A DNA stretch of 64,000 bases. Origin: JANQFV01 sp964468185 (GTDB lineage Bacteria > Planctomycetota > Phycisphaerae > UBA1845 > Fen-1342). Within the stretch, counting starts at the first letter, position 1. Each line of letters begins with the position of its first letter. A program made the translations under genes and the position numbers. The notes below the pieces were generated by a model. The model saw nothing but the letters and a program-made list of their open reading frames with translations, had not been told where the DNA came from and searched no databases. The stretch spans positions 1 through 64,000 of the forward strand of contig CAYXTR010000002.1 of NCBI GenBank assembly GCA_964468185.1, given 5' to 3'. This document shows, piece after piece, positions 33,388-42,834 of the stretch.

Positions 33388-34644
33388 ATGTCGAACTGGC
33401 AGGTGCGTGGGTTGATTATTGCGGGGATCGTGACGATTTGGGCAATTATCTTGGCCGTGGCGGCTGGCTGTGAGCAGAAGCCGCAGCCGACGGGTGAGTC
33501 GACCGCGGCCGGGGAAGCCGCCCGCAAGACCGAGGCGCCGCAGGCCACGGCGAAGCGCGGCGACAGCGAGAAAGCGCGGAACAAGCGCCCCGTACCGGAA
33601 CAGGGCAAAGGCGTCCCACCCACAACGCCGCCGACGGCCCGCAAGCCGCTTCAGCGACCGCTGGGTTCGCCCACTGGCACGTTCATCGATCGCGAACACC
33701 CGGACGATTTGCGGCTGGTGAGCTACAACATCCTGTGGAACAACATCTTCGTCGAGGAGAGTGCGCAGAATGCGAACCGTTTTGTGCGCGTCGTACGGGC
33801 GCTGGACCCGGACATTCTGGCGTTGCAGGAAGTTGGCCTGCCGGGCTGGATGCGGGAGCGCAACCCTGATGCGCGGGACTGGAACGAGGAGGACGTCGTA
33901 CACTTGATGAATGCGATTGCCCCTTTGCCGGAGGACGGGACCTGGTACGGCCACATGGGCAGCGACAACGTCATCGTCAGCAAATTCCCGCTGAAGATGG
34001 AGGCCACGCAGACCACCCCACGGGGCGACCGGCCGCAGGCCATGGCGCTGGTGGATCTGCCGGACGATGACTTTACCTTCGATTTCTACATCATGAACAA
34101 CCACTACAAGTGCTGTAGCGACAAGCCGGAGAACGAATTGCGCCGGCAGAAGCAGTCGGACGCAATCGTGGCCTGGCTGCGCGATGCGCGGACCCCGGGC
34201 GGCGAAATCGACCTGGCGGCGGGGACGGCACTTGCGGTGGTGGGCGACCTGAACATCGTTCAGGGCTATGAGCCCGTGGCCACGCTCGTGACGGGCGACA
34301 TCGTGGACGAGGCGACCTACGGCGAGGATTTCGCGCCGGACTGGGATGACAGCGACTTGCTGGACACGCATCCGCTGCACAATGCCGTGGGACCGGACGA
34401 TTACACTTGGCGGGATGATACGGATCAGTGGGATCCCGGTCGGCTCGATTACATCATCGTGTCGGACAGCATGTTGGAGATCGCGAACAAATTCGTCCTG
34501 AATACGACGACCATGTCACCGCAGGATCTGGAGCGCACCGGCCTCCAGGTGCTCGACGTATGTGTCGATGACGCGGGTGAGCGGTTCGACCACCTGCCGC
34601 TCGTGGTCGATCTGCGGCCACGGGTGCCGGAGGCGGTCGAATGA
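33388..34644 (+). CDS. Lipoprotein endonuclease/exonuclease/phosphatase-family enzyme
   Basis: 418 residues from ATG 33388 with AAGGAAGGA upstream. A lipoprotein signal with lipobox AVAAGC is followed by a Lys/Pro-rich linker of about 80 residues. The catalytic domain starts near residue 105 and has the family motifs: LVSYNILWNN, LALQEVG (metal-binding Glu), VVGDLNIVQ (catalytic Asp/Asn) and a C-terminal DHLPLVVDL (catalytic His). The family includes DNases, phosphodiesterases and sphingomyelinases, and an anchored exported form suggests nutrient release. The stop overlaps the next start (ATGA), so the YjbQ gene is co-translated. Confidence 0.88.
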   Translation: MSNWQVRGLIIAGIVTIWAIILAVAAGCEQKPQPTGESTAAGEAARKTEAPQATAKRGDSEKARNKRPVPEQGKGVPPTTPPTARKPLQRPLGSPTGTFIDREHPDDLRLVSYNILWNNIFVEESAQNANRFVRVVRALDPDILALQEVGLPGWMRERNPDARDWNEEDVVHLMNAIAPLPEDGTWYGHMGSDNVIVSKFPLKMEATQTTPRGDRPQAMALVDLPDDDFTFDFYIMNNHYKCCSDKPENELRRQKQSDAIVAWLRDARTPGGEIDLAAGTALAVVGDLNIVQGYEPVATLVTGDIVDEATYGEDFAPDWDDSDLLDTHPLHNAVGPDDYTWRDDTDQWDPGRLDYIIVSDSMLEIANKFVLNTTTMSPQDLERTGLQVLDVCVDDAGERFDHLPLVVDLRPRVPEAVE

Positions 34645-35048
34645 TCCGGCGGCTGACCGTCAATACGACCGGCAAGGCGCTGTTGGACGTCACCCGCGAG
34701 TTGGAGAAGGTCGTTCGCGCAGCGGACGTCCGTGAGGGGTTGTGCACCATCCTGATTCAACACACGTCCGCGAGTCTGACCATTCAGGAGAACGCCGATC
34801 CGTCCGCACGGCACGACCTGGAGCGCTGGCTGGACCGGCTCGTGCCGGAGGATGACCCGCATTTCACACACACCTCCGAAGGCCCGGATGATATGCCGTC
34901 GCATATCAAAGCGGCCCTGACGGCGACGACACTGTCGATTCCGATTGTGGAGGGCCGGCTGGGGCTGGGAACGTGGCAGGGGGTCTACGTGTGGGAGCAT
35001 CGGCGGCGCGGATCGTCGCGACGACTGCTCGTGCATGTGGGCGGATAG
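34641..35048 (+). CDS. YjbQ / UPF0047 family protein
   Basis: 135 residues. The family pattern is clear: LCTILIQHTSASLTIQENADPS, then HIKAALTATTLSIPIVEGRLGLGTWQGVYVWEHR near the end. The conserved His, Glu and Arg residues of the active pocket are present. Family members show weak thiamine-phosphate synthase activity, and the true role is open. The start overlaps the preceding lipoprotein gene by 4 bases and the corA gene follows after 4 bases, so the three genes likely form an operon. Confidence 0.92.
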   Translation: MIRRLTVNTTGKALLDVTRELEKVVRAADVREGLCTILIQHTSASLTIQENADPSARHDLERWLDRLVPEDDPHFTHTSEGPDDMPSHIKAALTATTLSIPIVEGRLGLGTWQGVYVWEHRRRGSSRRLLVHVGG

Positions 35049-35052
35049 TGCG

Positions 35053-36162
35053 ATGGTGCGAGCGCTGTTGAAGAGACGCCGCTTTCGGAAACATCACCCC
35101 CCGGCGGGTGCCCGGCCCGGCACGCTCGTCATCAACCAAAGCTCTCCGCCGCCGCGGATTCACCTGATGCAATATGCCCCCGGGAATCTACGGGAAGAAG
35201 ATGTTGTGGATGTGCACGTTGTGGCGCAGCGGCTGGCGGACGCGCCCGCGGGCTCGGTGACCTGGGTGGATGTGCAGGGGTTTGGAGACGAGGGGGTCAT
35301 GCGGCAACTGGGCGATCTGTTCAAGCTGCACCCGCTGGCATTGGAAGACGCGGTCAATGTGCCGCAACGGCCCAAGGTGGAGCCGTTCGAGCCGCATTGC
35401 CTGATTATCGCACGCATGTCGCGTCAGTTGGACGCTGCGCTGCACGCGGAGCAGCTCAGCATGTTTGTCGGGGGCGCGTTTGTGCTGACGGTACAGGAGC
35501 AGTACGGAGACGTGTTTGACGCCGTGCGGGGGCGGATTCGGCAGGGGGGCCCGGTCTTCCGCAGTTCAGGCCCCGAGTATCTGGCTTATGCGCTGCTGGA
35601 TGCGACGATCGATGCCTACTACCCGATTCTGGAGGATTTCGGCGAGCGGCTCGAGCAGCTCGAGCAGGAGATCGTGACGACACCGCGGCCCCGACAATTG
35701 CGTGTGATCCATGATGTCAAGGAAGAGCTGCTGATGATTCGGCGGACGCTGTGGGCCTCCCGGGAGGTGGTCAATACACTGCTGCGGGACGAAGTGCCGT
35801 TTTTCTCACCACGGACCGCGGTGCACCTGCGCGACTGCTACGATCATTGCGTGCAGTTGATCGACGTTTGTGAGACCTGCCGCGAGCTGGCGGGCGGGCT
35901 GATGGACATGTACATGTCGAGCATCGCGAATCGCCAGAACGAAGTGATGCGCGTGCTCACCGTGACCGCGAGCATCTTCATCCCCTTGACGTTTCTGGCC
36001 GGGATTTACGGGATGAACTTCGAACACATGCCGGAGACGCACTACCGCTGGGCATACCCGACCTTGCTCGTTGTGATGACGGGGATTGCCCTCGCGATGG
36101 TTGTGTTCTGCTACCGGCGCGGCTGGTTGGGCGGAAAGCATGACGCGCACGACCGAAGATGA
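35053..36162 (+). CDS. corA: CorA-type magnesium/cobalt transporter
   Basis: CorA is a pentameric channel for Mg2+. ATG 35053 gives 369 residues; the in-frame ATG at 35035 would overlap the YjbQ gene. A large cytoplasmic domain with the family's helical pattern (RQLRVIHDVKEELLMIRRTLW) precedes two C-terminal membrane helices. The signature between them is YGMNFEHMPE, the GMN selectivity motif. The N-terminal VTWVDVQGFGD and HPLALEDAVN also match. It follows the YjbQ gene by 4 bases. Confidence 0.95.
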   Translation: MVRALLKRRRFRKHHPPAGARPGTLVINQSSPPPRIHLMQYAPGNLREEDVVDVHVVAQRLADAPAGSVTWVDVQGFGDEGVMRQLGDLFKLHPLALEDAVNVPQRPKVEPFEPHCLIIARMSRQLDAALHAEQLSMFVGGAFVLTVQEQYGDVFDAVRGRIRQGGPVFRSSGPEYLAYALLDATIDAYYPILEDFGERLEQLEQEIVTTPRPRQLRVIHDVKEELLMIRRTLWASREVVNTLLRDEVPFFSPRTAVHLRDCYDHCVQLIDVCETCRELAGGLMDMYMSSIANRQNEVMRVLTVTASIFIPLTFLAGIYGMNFEHMPETHYRWAYPTLLVVMTGIALAMVVFCYRRGWLGGKHDAHDRR

Positions 36163-36192
36163 GACATCGGCATCGGGGCCACGGCGGGCAGG

Positions 36193-36909
36193 ATGAATTA
36201 CCTCTCACATTATGTCTACAACCACCAGGTGTGTGGTCAGGCTGTGCAGCCCTACTTCGTACTCGGGGTGGCGTTGCCGGACCTGTGGTCGCGGTTCTCT
36301 CGCTCCCGGCGGATTCGCTGGCGTGCGGTGCGGGCAGCGGAACCACAAGCGCCAGCGGCGCAACGGCTGCGTGCCGGACTGCTGAACCATGTCGACGTGG
36401 ACCGCGCGTTTCACACGGCGCCCACCTTCCTGCGCTGGCAGCGCAGATTGAAGGACGCGATATCGACCGACGGCGTGCATCCAGCGCTGGTGGACTTCGT
36501 GGTGCACGCCGGAGTCGAGTTGGCGCTCGACCATAATCTCCTGCGCCGTCAGCCGGACCTGGCCGACGAATTCTACGACGCCGTGTCGGCCTGTTCGCCG
36601 GTTGACGTTGCCGGGCACGTCAGTCAACTGGGCGACGTCGACACGGCCGGGCTGGAAGACGTCTTGCGCCAGTTCTTTGCCCGCCGCTTCCTGCGCAGCT
36701 ATCGCACGCCTGAAGGTCTTGTCTGCGCAATGCAGCTCGTACTCGGTTTCATTGACGTCCCGCAGCCGCCGCGGGCGTTCATTGCCGAAGTCTTCCGGCA
36801 GGCCGTCGAGATGAGTGACCCGGCGGCCGTCTGGCCCGAACTGGCATCCTGCCAAACGAGCAGCAGGGCGGCGTCCGCGGACGGATCGACCGCCGCCGTG
36901 GAGGAATGA
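36193..36909 (+). CDS. Acyl carrier protein phosphodiesterase-like protein (AcpH-like)
   Basis: 238 residues. The start MNYLSHYVYN resembles the MNFLAH opening of AcpH. Later elements also fit its helical HD-like fold: LGVALPDLW, LLNHVDVDRAFHTAP and DFVVHAGVELALDHNL, which place His and Asp residues at likely metal sites. AcpH removes 4'-phosphopantetheine from acyl carrier protein. The similarity is weak and the C-terminal 40 residues are low in complexity, so the enzyme name is tentative. It lies 30 bases after corA and converges on pyrF. Confidence 0.6.
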   Translation: MNYLSHYVYNHQVCGQAVQPYFVLGVALPDLWSRFSRSRRIRWRAVRAAEPQAPAAQRLRAGLLNHVDVDRAFHTAPTFLRWQRRLKDAISTDGVHPALVDFVVHAGVELALDHNLLRRQPDLADEFYDAVSACSPVDVAGHVSQLGDVDTAGLEDVLRQFFARRFLRSYRTPEGLVCAMQLVLGFIDVPQPPRAFIAEVFRQAVEMSDPAAVWPELASCQTSSRAASADGSTAAVEE

Positions 36910-36922
36910 CCGTCCGGTCGCG

Positions 36923-37849
36923 CTACTGTGGCTGCATGAGCGGGGCCACGTCCGCTGCGAATCGTTCGCCTGCGGCGGCGACCGCCGCCTGCCAATCATC
37001 GCCGAAGCGATCGGCGTAATCCGGCTTGGCGAACGCGTAGATCACGCTGCGTGAGGCGTTGATCACCGCGCCGCTGCCATCCGCGCGAAACAGCGGCCGG
37101 CAGTCCTCCGCCGTCCCGCCCTGTGCACCATATCCAGGCACGAGCAGCGGCGTATGGGGGAGGGCCGCGCGTAGCGCCGCGGTTGAGGCGCCATCCTTCG
37201 CCGCGACAACCGCGCCCACGCACGACAGACCTGCGTCGCCGAGCAACTCTGGTGTCCGCCCCCACGCATCCACCAGCCGGGCCATATGTTGATAGAACCG
37301 CTCGGCCTGACCGAACTCGTGCACCTCATCCGCCTTCGGCTCGGAGGGTCGTACCAGCACGTACATACCGCGCCCGGTCGTCGCCGCGTGCTCGATAAAC
37401 GGTCGTATCGCATTCTCGCCGAGATAGCCGGCCAGCGTGACGGCGTCGGGTATGCATGCGTCCGGCACATCCTCCAACGCCGGCACCGCCAGATGCCCCG
37501 CCGCATATTGCTGCGCCGTCGAACCGATATCACCGCGCTTGATGTCACCGATAACCAGCAGCCCACGCTCATGGGCATACGCCACCAGCTGGTAGTATGC
37601 CTCAACACCGGCAGCAAACAGCGCCTCGAAAAAGCCACTGTTGATCTTCACCGCCGGCACGTGCGGCGCGACTGCGTCGATCACGCCGCGCCCGAAGGCG
37701 GCAAATGCAGCCGCCGCGGCGCGCGCCGTTCGACTGTCGGGCTGCAAGGCAACCGGCAGTTTGTTCAGTACCGGATCGACTCCGACCACGGCGGGGGTAC
37801 CGCAACGGCTGATTGCATCGGCAAGCCTGTCGGCATAGTGCGTAGGCAT
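36923..37849 (-). CDS. pyrF: Orotidine 5'-phosphate decarboxylase (type 2)
   Basis: PyrF converts OMP to UMP in pyrimidine synthesis. ATG 37849 has GAGGAAG upstream and gives 308 residues, the larger type 2 form. The catalytic segment is GDIKRGDIGSTAQQYA with the Lys and two Asp residues. VKINSGFFEAL and the phosphate-binding VPGYGAQGG are also seen. There is no other pyr gene beside it. Confidence 0.95.
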   Translation of the reverse strand: MPTHYADRLADAISRCGTPAVVGVDPVLNKLPVALQPDSRTARAAAAAFAAFGRGVIDAVAPHVPAVKINSGFFEALFAAGVEAYYQLVAYAHERGLLVIGDIKRGDIGSTAQQYAAGHLAVPALEDVPDACIPDAVTLAGYLGENAIRPFIEHAATTGRGMYVLVRPSEPKADEVHEFGQAERFYQHMARLVDAWGRTPELLGDAGLSCVGAVVAAKDGASTAALRAALPHTPLLVPGYGAQGGTAEDCRPLFRADGSGAVINASRSVIYAFAKPDYADRFGDDWQAAVAAAGERFAADVAPLMQPQ

Positions 37850-37989
37850 AGCTTCCTCACTGCATGTGGCCACGGGCGATCATTGGACCAGTGCTCATAG
37901 CGCAAAAAAGGCGAGGATGCAAGGCCGCGGGCTGCGCTACGTCCGGCCCGCACGACCTGCATCCTCGCCGGCCCCCGCATCTCCTCCCA

Positions 37990-39102
37990 TCACATCGATC
38001 TCAGTTGGTCCAGGACCGCGTGCGCATGACCATCCGCTTTCACCTGGCGAAACACCTGGGCAATGCGCCCCTGCTCGTCAATGACGAACGTGGTCCGTTC
38101 GATGCCCATGCGCGTCTCGCCATCCCGCTGCTTCTCCACCCACACGCCATACCGCTCGGCAACTTCATGATTCTCGTCGGCCAGCAATGGAAACGGCAAG
38201 CCGAACTTCAGCGCGAAGCGCTGATGGCTCTCGACCGAGTCCGGCGAAACGCCGAGCACGGTTGCATGCTGCTGCTCAAAATCGCCGAGCGTATCGCGAA
38301 AGCCACAGGCCTCCGTCGTGCAGCCGGGCGTATCGTCTTTCGGGTAGAAATACAACACCACGCGTCGCCCGCGATAGTTGGAAAGCGCGTGCATCTGACC
38401 GTCCGCATCCGGCAGCTGAAAGTCTGGAGCCGGATCGCCCACCTCGGGCCGCGTTTCCCAATCGGCAACACGTGGCGCCGTCGTTTCAGCCATCGCGACC
38501 GGATCGATCGGCTCCGGCGGAAGGGGAGCGGAGGCCACCGGCGGCGGAATCCTCGTTTCGCTCTCCGCCGGCGGCGGGACAACCCGCAGCGGTGGCGGCA
38601 AGGCCTGCTTGGTGCGGCGGGGACGCTTGGGCTTTTTCGGCGGCGTGGCGGCTCCGGTCGGTGGCGTGGGCGGCAGCGCGGTCTTCGGACGGCTCGATTT
38701 CTTGGTGGTCTTGCGTGCCGTCTTCTTCGTAGTGGTCTTCTTGGGCCTGGACGCCTTATTCTTCTGCGTGGTCTTGCGGGTGGTCTTCTTCTGCGTGGTC
38801 TTTCTGACCTTCTTCGTGGTTTTTTTCTTTGTGGCCTTCTTCTTGGCCGCGGTCTTCGTCGTCCCTTTCTTCTTGACGGACTTCTTACGCGTCGTCTTCT
38901 TCACCTTCTTGCGCGTCGTCTTCTTGCCGGCCGCCTTGGTCGTCTTCCTGGCCGTCTTCTTCCTGCCGGTTGATGTGGCTTTCTTCCGCCCCGGCGTCTT
39001 CTTCTTCACAGTCTTCTTTCGGGTAGCTTTCTTGGTGGTAGTCTTCTTCTTGGCTGATTTGGCCCGACGTGTGGTACCGGCCGAGGATTTCTTCTTCGCC
39101 AT
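37990..39102 (-). CDS. Peroxiredoxin (Bcp/PrxQ type) with histone-H1-like lysine-rich N-terminus
   Basis: 370 residues from ATG 39102. Residues 1-140 are almost entirely Lys, Thr, Arg, Ala and Ser in short repeats such as KKTTRKK and KKATKKKTTKK, like the tail of histone H1 or bacterial H1-like proteins. A Pro-rich linker follows (about 140-200). The last 150 residues are a Bcp-type peroxiredoxin (VGDPAPDFQLPD, YPKDDTPGCTTEACGFRD) with both peroxidatic and resolving Cys five residues apart. The enzyme half reduces peroxides with thioredoxin. The tail may place it on DNA, which is inference. The coding frame is continuous across the junction with no frameshift, so it is not two genes. Confidence 0.9.
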   Translation of the reverse strand: MAKKKSSAGTTRRAKSAKKKTTTKKATRKKTVKKKTPGRKKATSTGRKKTARKTTKAAGKKTTRKKVKKTTRKKSVKKKGTTKTAAKKKATKKKTTKKVRKTTQKKTTRKTTQKNKASRPKKTTTKKTARKTTKKSSRPKTALPPTPPTGAATPPKKPKRPRRTKQALPPPLRVVPPPAESETRIPPPVASAPLPPEPIDPVAMAETTAPRVADWETRPEVGDPAPDFQLPDADGQMHALSNYRGRRVVLYFYPKDDTPGCTTEACGFRDTLGDFEQQHATVLGVSPDSVESHQRFALKFGLPFPLLADENHEVAERYGVWVEKQRDGETRMGIERTTFVIDEQGRIAQVFRQVKADGHAHAVLDQLRSM

Positions 39103-39510
39103 AACCGCTCTACCTCGCTCCGAAGACGTGTGATGTGCGTCGCCGGTCCCGCACCGGCCATCCGTACTCGTTCGACCCCGGCGTGCCCCGATCGGGCAGG
39201 CCCCAGGCCGGAAGCCACCCCGACACGCGCAAATCGTGCCGAGCCGCCGCATGATATGCACCAACCGATTCCGGCTTCCGTTCACGCCATTCGACGCGAG
39301 CCACTCCATACCCTCGGTTGACAGCCGCGATTATGACGCCGCGACCGCCGGATCACAACACCACCCCGCGCCGGACCGCTCACATCGGGCTTCAAGCGGT
39401 CTCAAAAGGACCGCCGATAAGGCAGGTCTTGAGAGGCACTTCGGGCCCATGCTGCGCCCGAAACCGTTTGCGATCCAACCACTTTCAGGAACTGGGACGA
39501 GGAACAGACC
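39103..39510. other. Divergent intergenic region with leader hairpins
   Basis: About 408 bases between the peroxiredoxin gene and the large lipoprotein gene. No credible coding frame is present. Two hairpins lie in the likely leader of the forward gene: GCGGTC / GACCGC (39396-39401 and 39409-39414, 7-base loop) and TTCGGGC / GCCCGAA (39440-39446 and 39456-39462). They do not match a riboswitch I know. Confidence 0.5.
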
Positions 39511-42285
39511 ATGTCAAGACTGTGCTACTTCACCCTGACGGCACTCGCACTCCTGATCATCGCCGGCTGCCCCGGCCCCGCCGGCACCACCGACACCAGC
39601 GGCGGCGACACGACCGGATCGGGCGACGTCTCCGACAACGCCCTCAGCTTCGGCGGAAACCTCGACGGTACCGTCGCCCTCAGCACCTCCAGTGACGGCA
39701 CGATCGACGACGGCCAGAGTGGCCGCGGCTACTTTCTCCGCATGCAGACTTCGGGCGGCTCAGCGTGGCTGACCGACCTCGCCGGTAACCCGCTCGTCGA
39801 CGCAAATGGCCAGCCCTATGAGAACATTACCGTCGGTCTCGACGGCAGCTTCAGCATGAATGGCCTGCCCGTCGGCGTCGACTTCATGATGCACATCGAC
39901 TTTGACGGCGACGGCGTGGCCGACCTCCAGAGCATCTTCTTCATCCCTGCCCACGAGGGCGACGTCAACGCCGGCACGCTCGACGGCGCCGTTGTTGACC
40001 CCCTGAGCACGCTCGGAGCCGCCCGCATGCTCGCCATTCTCGAGGAGCTCGGCATCACGCCGGCCGACCTCGATATGAGCCCCGCGCTGCTGATCGAGCA
40101 AATCCGGGACGCATTCAGCAACCTGTTCGAGACCAACGGCATCCTCACGGAGATCGATATCGAAGACCTCCAGGGCATGACCCCCGCCGAATGGGCCCAG
40201 CTCTTTGACACCCTCCTGCCGGCCGGTGCCCGCAATGGCATGAACATGGCCCGCCACCGCCTGCGCATGTCGCAGGCCGCCGACGCCGCCGCCGTCGCCG
40301 AGGAAGTCGCACAAATCCTCGTGCAGAGTGGTATGGCCATCGCCGACGGCCCCGGCGGCCCCGACTTCTCCGCGCTGGCCACCCTGCCCAACGTGGAAAC
40401 GCTCAATTTCGAGCAATTCTACAACCAGCAGTTCGAGGGCATGGTGCCGGAAACATCCGCTGACCCGTTCGAGACCGGCCAGATGATGCCCGAGTTTGAT
40501 CTGACCATCTACGTCAGCACGACGCCCGAGGTGAACCGCAACGAGCCCGAACTGGCGGACGAAGGCATGCACGGCCACCACGGTCCCATGATCGGCGACT
40601 GGCAGCTCGAGCGCATGGCCGCCGCCTACCTGGCGGGCCAGACCATCACCCTCGAACAGCTTCACCAGTTGCTCGTCGACCCCAACCAGGGCCTCGGCAT
40701 CCGTCTGCTGTACAGCACCTTCGTCGAAGACCCGTTCCCCATGTGGGTTGAGGTCTTCGAGACGGCCGATGGTCAGGGCACCGAGCTGAACATGATGGAC
40801 TTCATGGAGACCATCATGAATGAAGGCCTGGGCACGCCCGACCCCGAGCGCTGGCAGGAGCAGGAGCAGAACATGCGCGGCCAGATCGCCCAGTTCCTCC
40901 AGGGCACCATCCAGCCGTCCTTCGAACGCGTCATGAACGGCATCCTCACGCCGCGCATCGCCGGCGTGGAGCAGTACGCCCGCATGCTGCGGCAGCAGCG
41001 CGTCCACATCCCGTGGAGCCTGAGCGGCCCCAGCCAGATCTATGTGGTCGCAGATGCCGATCCGTGGGTCGACTCGGAAGCCCAGGCCATCACCGTCGAT
41101 GCGGAAACGAACTCCGCCGGCGAGGTCACCTCGGTCACCTACAACACCGCCGGCACGGGCGCGTTCTACGTCGCCGTCGGCTGGCCGACCGAGACCGGCC
41201 ACATGGTCGAACTGATCAACCGCAGCAATGGTCGCCCGCTGCACGCCTTCGACGGCGAGTTGCAGCAGCTTGACCTGGCCGACACCACCATCTTCCAGAA
41301 CGTCGGCAGCCAGACTTTCTACGAGGCGTTCAGCCAGACGGAGGATGAATGGCCGCTGGCGCCCATGCTCACCATTTCCAACCCCGAGTTCGACCCCAGC
41401 CAGCCCGCCGATCCCGAAACCAACCCCATGGATTTCGAGGGTCTCGTGCTCATGACCGACTACACCTTCAACGCCGATCCCGTCCAGGTCAGCTATGACG
41501 AGAGCACCGGCGTCGCTACCTATGACACGTCGGGTGAATACTACCTCCTGGCCGACCACGAATACTGGAACGATGGGCGCTTCACCCTCGTCACCGAGGG
41601 CGGCGAGCCGATCACCGGCACGACGGGTGGCTACGACTCCCGCGAACGCGTCATCCCCGCCGACGTCGTCGGGCTTGATATCCAGATGCAGTCGTGGACC
41701 TGGGTCTATGGCATCGACGTGCCCAATCCCGGCTACGACCCCGAGGGTGCCCCGTACTACGACGATTTCAACGGCAACGGCCAGTTCGACACCGGCGAGC
41801 CGACCTTCGCCGAACGCCATATGTTGTGGGACCCGAATGACTGGCGGTCGACGTGGGTCGAGCGTTATTACCGCACCGCCGACAGTGCCAGTTTCATCAA
41901 TCCCGAGAACGTCGACTGGATGGCCGATCAGCCCCGGTTGCTCGATGGCACGCCGCTGGTCCCCCGCGTCTTCCGCACCCGCCTGAACGGCTACCGCTTC
42001 GGCAAGCCGAATGTGGCGATCAACCTGCTCTCCGCGTTCAGCCCGCCGCAGCTCTTCAACGGCACGCAGGGCATGGCGGCGCAGACGCAGCTCAATCCGT
42101 TCCAGGTCATCGCGATGATCCACCTGGTGCTGGACAGCACACAGACCACCGAGGCCTACATCGACATCGACGGCCCCGGCCCACTCGCGCCGCAGCTCGA
42201 GCTGGTTCCGGCCTGGTGGTTCGTGCCGCCGGTCGGCGACCCCGTCCAGCTCATCATGGACGGCTTCGAGGATCTGGCGCAGTAG
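39511..42285 (+). CDS. Large lipoprotein of unknown function
   Basis: 924 residues from an ATG preceded by GAGGAACAG. The N-terminal lipoprotein signal has lipobox IIAGC. The mature protein starts with a Gly/Thr/Asp-rich spacer, then a domain with calcium-loop-like motifs (DFDGDGVADL near residue 130, and DFNGNGQFDTGEP near 755). The central part is helical and Met/Gln-rich (TPAEWAQLFDTLL, QILVQSGMAI). The rest is beta-rich with many Asp and Pro residues, like extracellular proteins. I recognise no enzyme motif. It is acidic overall, as secreted calcium-binding proteins often are. It stands alone between the peroxiredoxin and the polysaccharide region. Confidence 0.8.
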   Translation: MSRLCYFTLTALALLIIAGCPGPAGTTDTSGGDTTGSGDVSDNALSFGGNLDGTVALSTSSDGTIDDGQSGRGYFLRMQTSGGSAWLTDLAGNPLVDANGQPYENITVGLDGSFSMNGLPVGVDFMMHIDFDGDGVADLQSIFFIPAHEGDVNAGTLDGAVVDPLSTLGAARMLAILEELGITPADLDMSPALLIEQIRDAFSNLFETNGILTEIDIEDLQGMTPAEWAQLFDTLLPAGARNGMNMARHRLRMSQAADAAAVAEEVAQILVQSGMAIADGPGGPDFSALATLPNVETLNFEQFYNQQFEGMVPETSADPFETGQMMPEFDLTIYVSTTPEVNRNEPELADEGMHGHHGPMIGDWQLERMAAAYLAGQTITLEQLHQLLVDPNQGLGIRLLYSTFVEDPFPMWVEVFETADGQGTELNMMDFMETIMNEGLGTPDPERWQEQEQNMRGQIAQFLQGTIQPSFERVMNGILTPRIAGVEQYARMLRQQRVHIPWSLSGPSQIYVVADADPWVDSEAQAITVDAETNSAGEVTSVTYNTAGTGAFYVAVGWPTETGHMVELINRSNGRPLHAFDGELQQLDLADTTIFQNVGSQTFYEAFSQTEDEWPLAPMLTISNPEFDPSQPADPETNPMDFEGLVLMTDYTFNADPVQVSYDESTGVATYDTSGEYYLLADHEYWNDGRFTLVTEGGEPITGTTGGYDSRERVIPADVVGLDIQMQSWTWVYGIDVPNPGYDPEGAPYYDDFNGNGQFDTGEPTFAERHMLWDPNDWRSTWVERYYRTADSASFINPENVDWMADQPRLLDGTPLVPRVFRTRLNGYRFGKPNVAINLLSAFSPPQLFNGTQGMAAQTQLNPFQVIAMIHLVLDSTQTTEAYIDIDGPGPLAPQLELVPAWWFVPPVGDPVQLIMDGFEDLAQ

Positions 42286-42416
42286 GACGGTGCCGCCACT
42301 GAGTTGGTAGGCGACAAACCAAGGCGGCGTCGGGCCCGACCCCCGGCGCCGCCACTGCCTGTCCGCGTCTCACCAATACAGCGTCAACCCGCCAAGTTGA
42401 CCTTGGCAGCGTAGCG

Positions 42417-42824
42417 TCAGACCTGCGGGCCTGACGGGACCGCGCAGCGGTCCTCCTCAAGCCCCGCGAGCAACCCCGCGCAGTCCCGGTCACCTCCGTT
42501 CTCACGCACACGACCGGCATCCGCCGCCATTGCCGCCCCGCACTCCGGGCAGATCCCACTCGCATTCCACGTCAGGTCGTAGCTGCACTGCCAGCAAATG
42601 CCGATTCGCGCAAACCTCCGCAACCTTGAGAGAACGAGCTAGCTCAATGACGCCGCCACGACGCTCACGACGAAGCTCAACGCCGCACCCAGTCGACCCA
42701 GCACCAGCATCCCGTCAACTGGCCAAGTCCGCAGGCTCAGGTCCAGCAGCGCACCTGCCCACACCCCCTGGCCCAGCGCGCATGCCACCAGAGACCAAGG
42801 CCGCTCACGCCACCGCGCCCTCAA
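42417..42824 (-). pseudogene. Zinc-ribbon membrane protein gene broken by an in-frame TAG
   Basis: Read on the reverse strand from a TTG at 42824, 61 codons encode an amphipathic-to-hydrophobic segment (VACALGQGVWAGALLDLSL, LSFVVSVVAASLS). They end at TAG (42639-42641). The same frame continues without another stop: an Arg-rich linker, then the zinc ribbon CWQCSYDL ... CPECG and a short tail. The layout, membrane part then ribbon, is that of the intact proteins at 726 and 2406. The simplest view is one gene with a nonsense mutation. Two separate tiny genes, or TAG readthrough, are less likely. Confidence 0.6.
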
Positions 42825-42834
42825 TCTTGATCTC

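Noticed and set aside
39760..42123. 787-codon reverse frame
   Set aside because: Antisense to the large lipoprotein gene, which has a signal peptide and a ribosome binding site. The reverse frame has neither.
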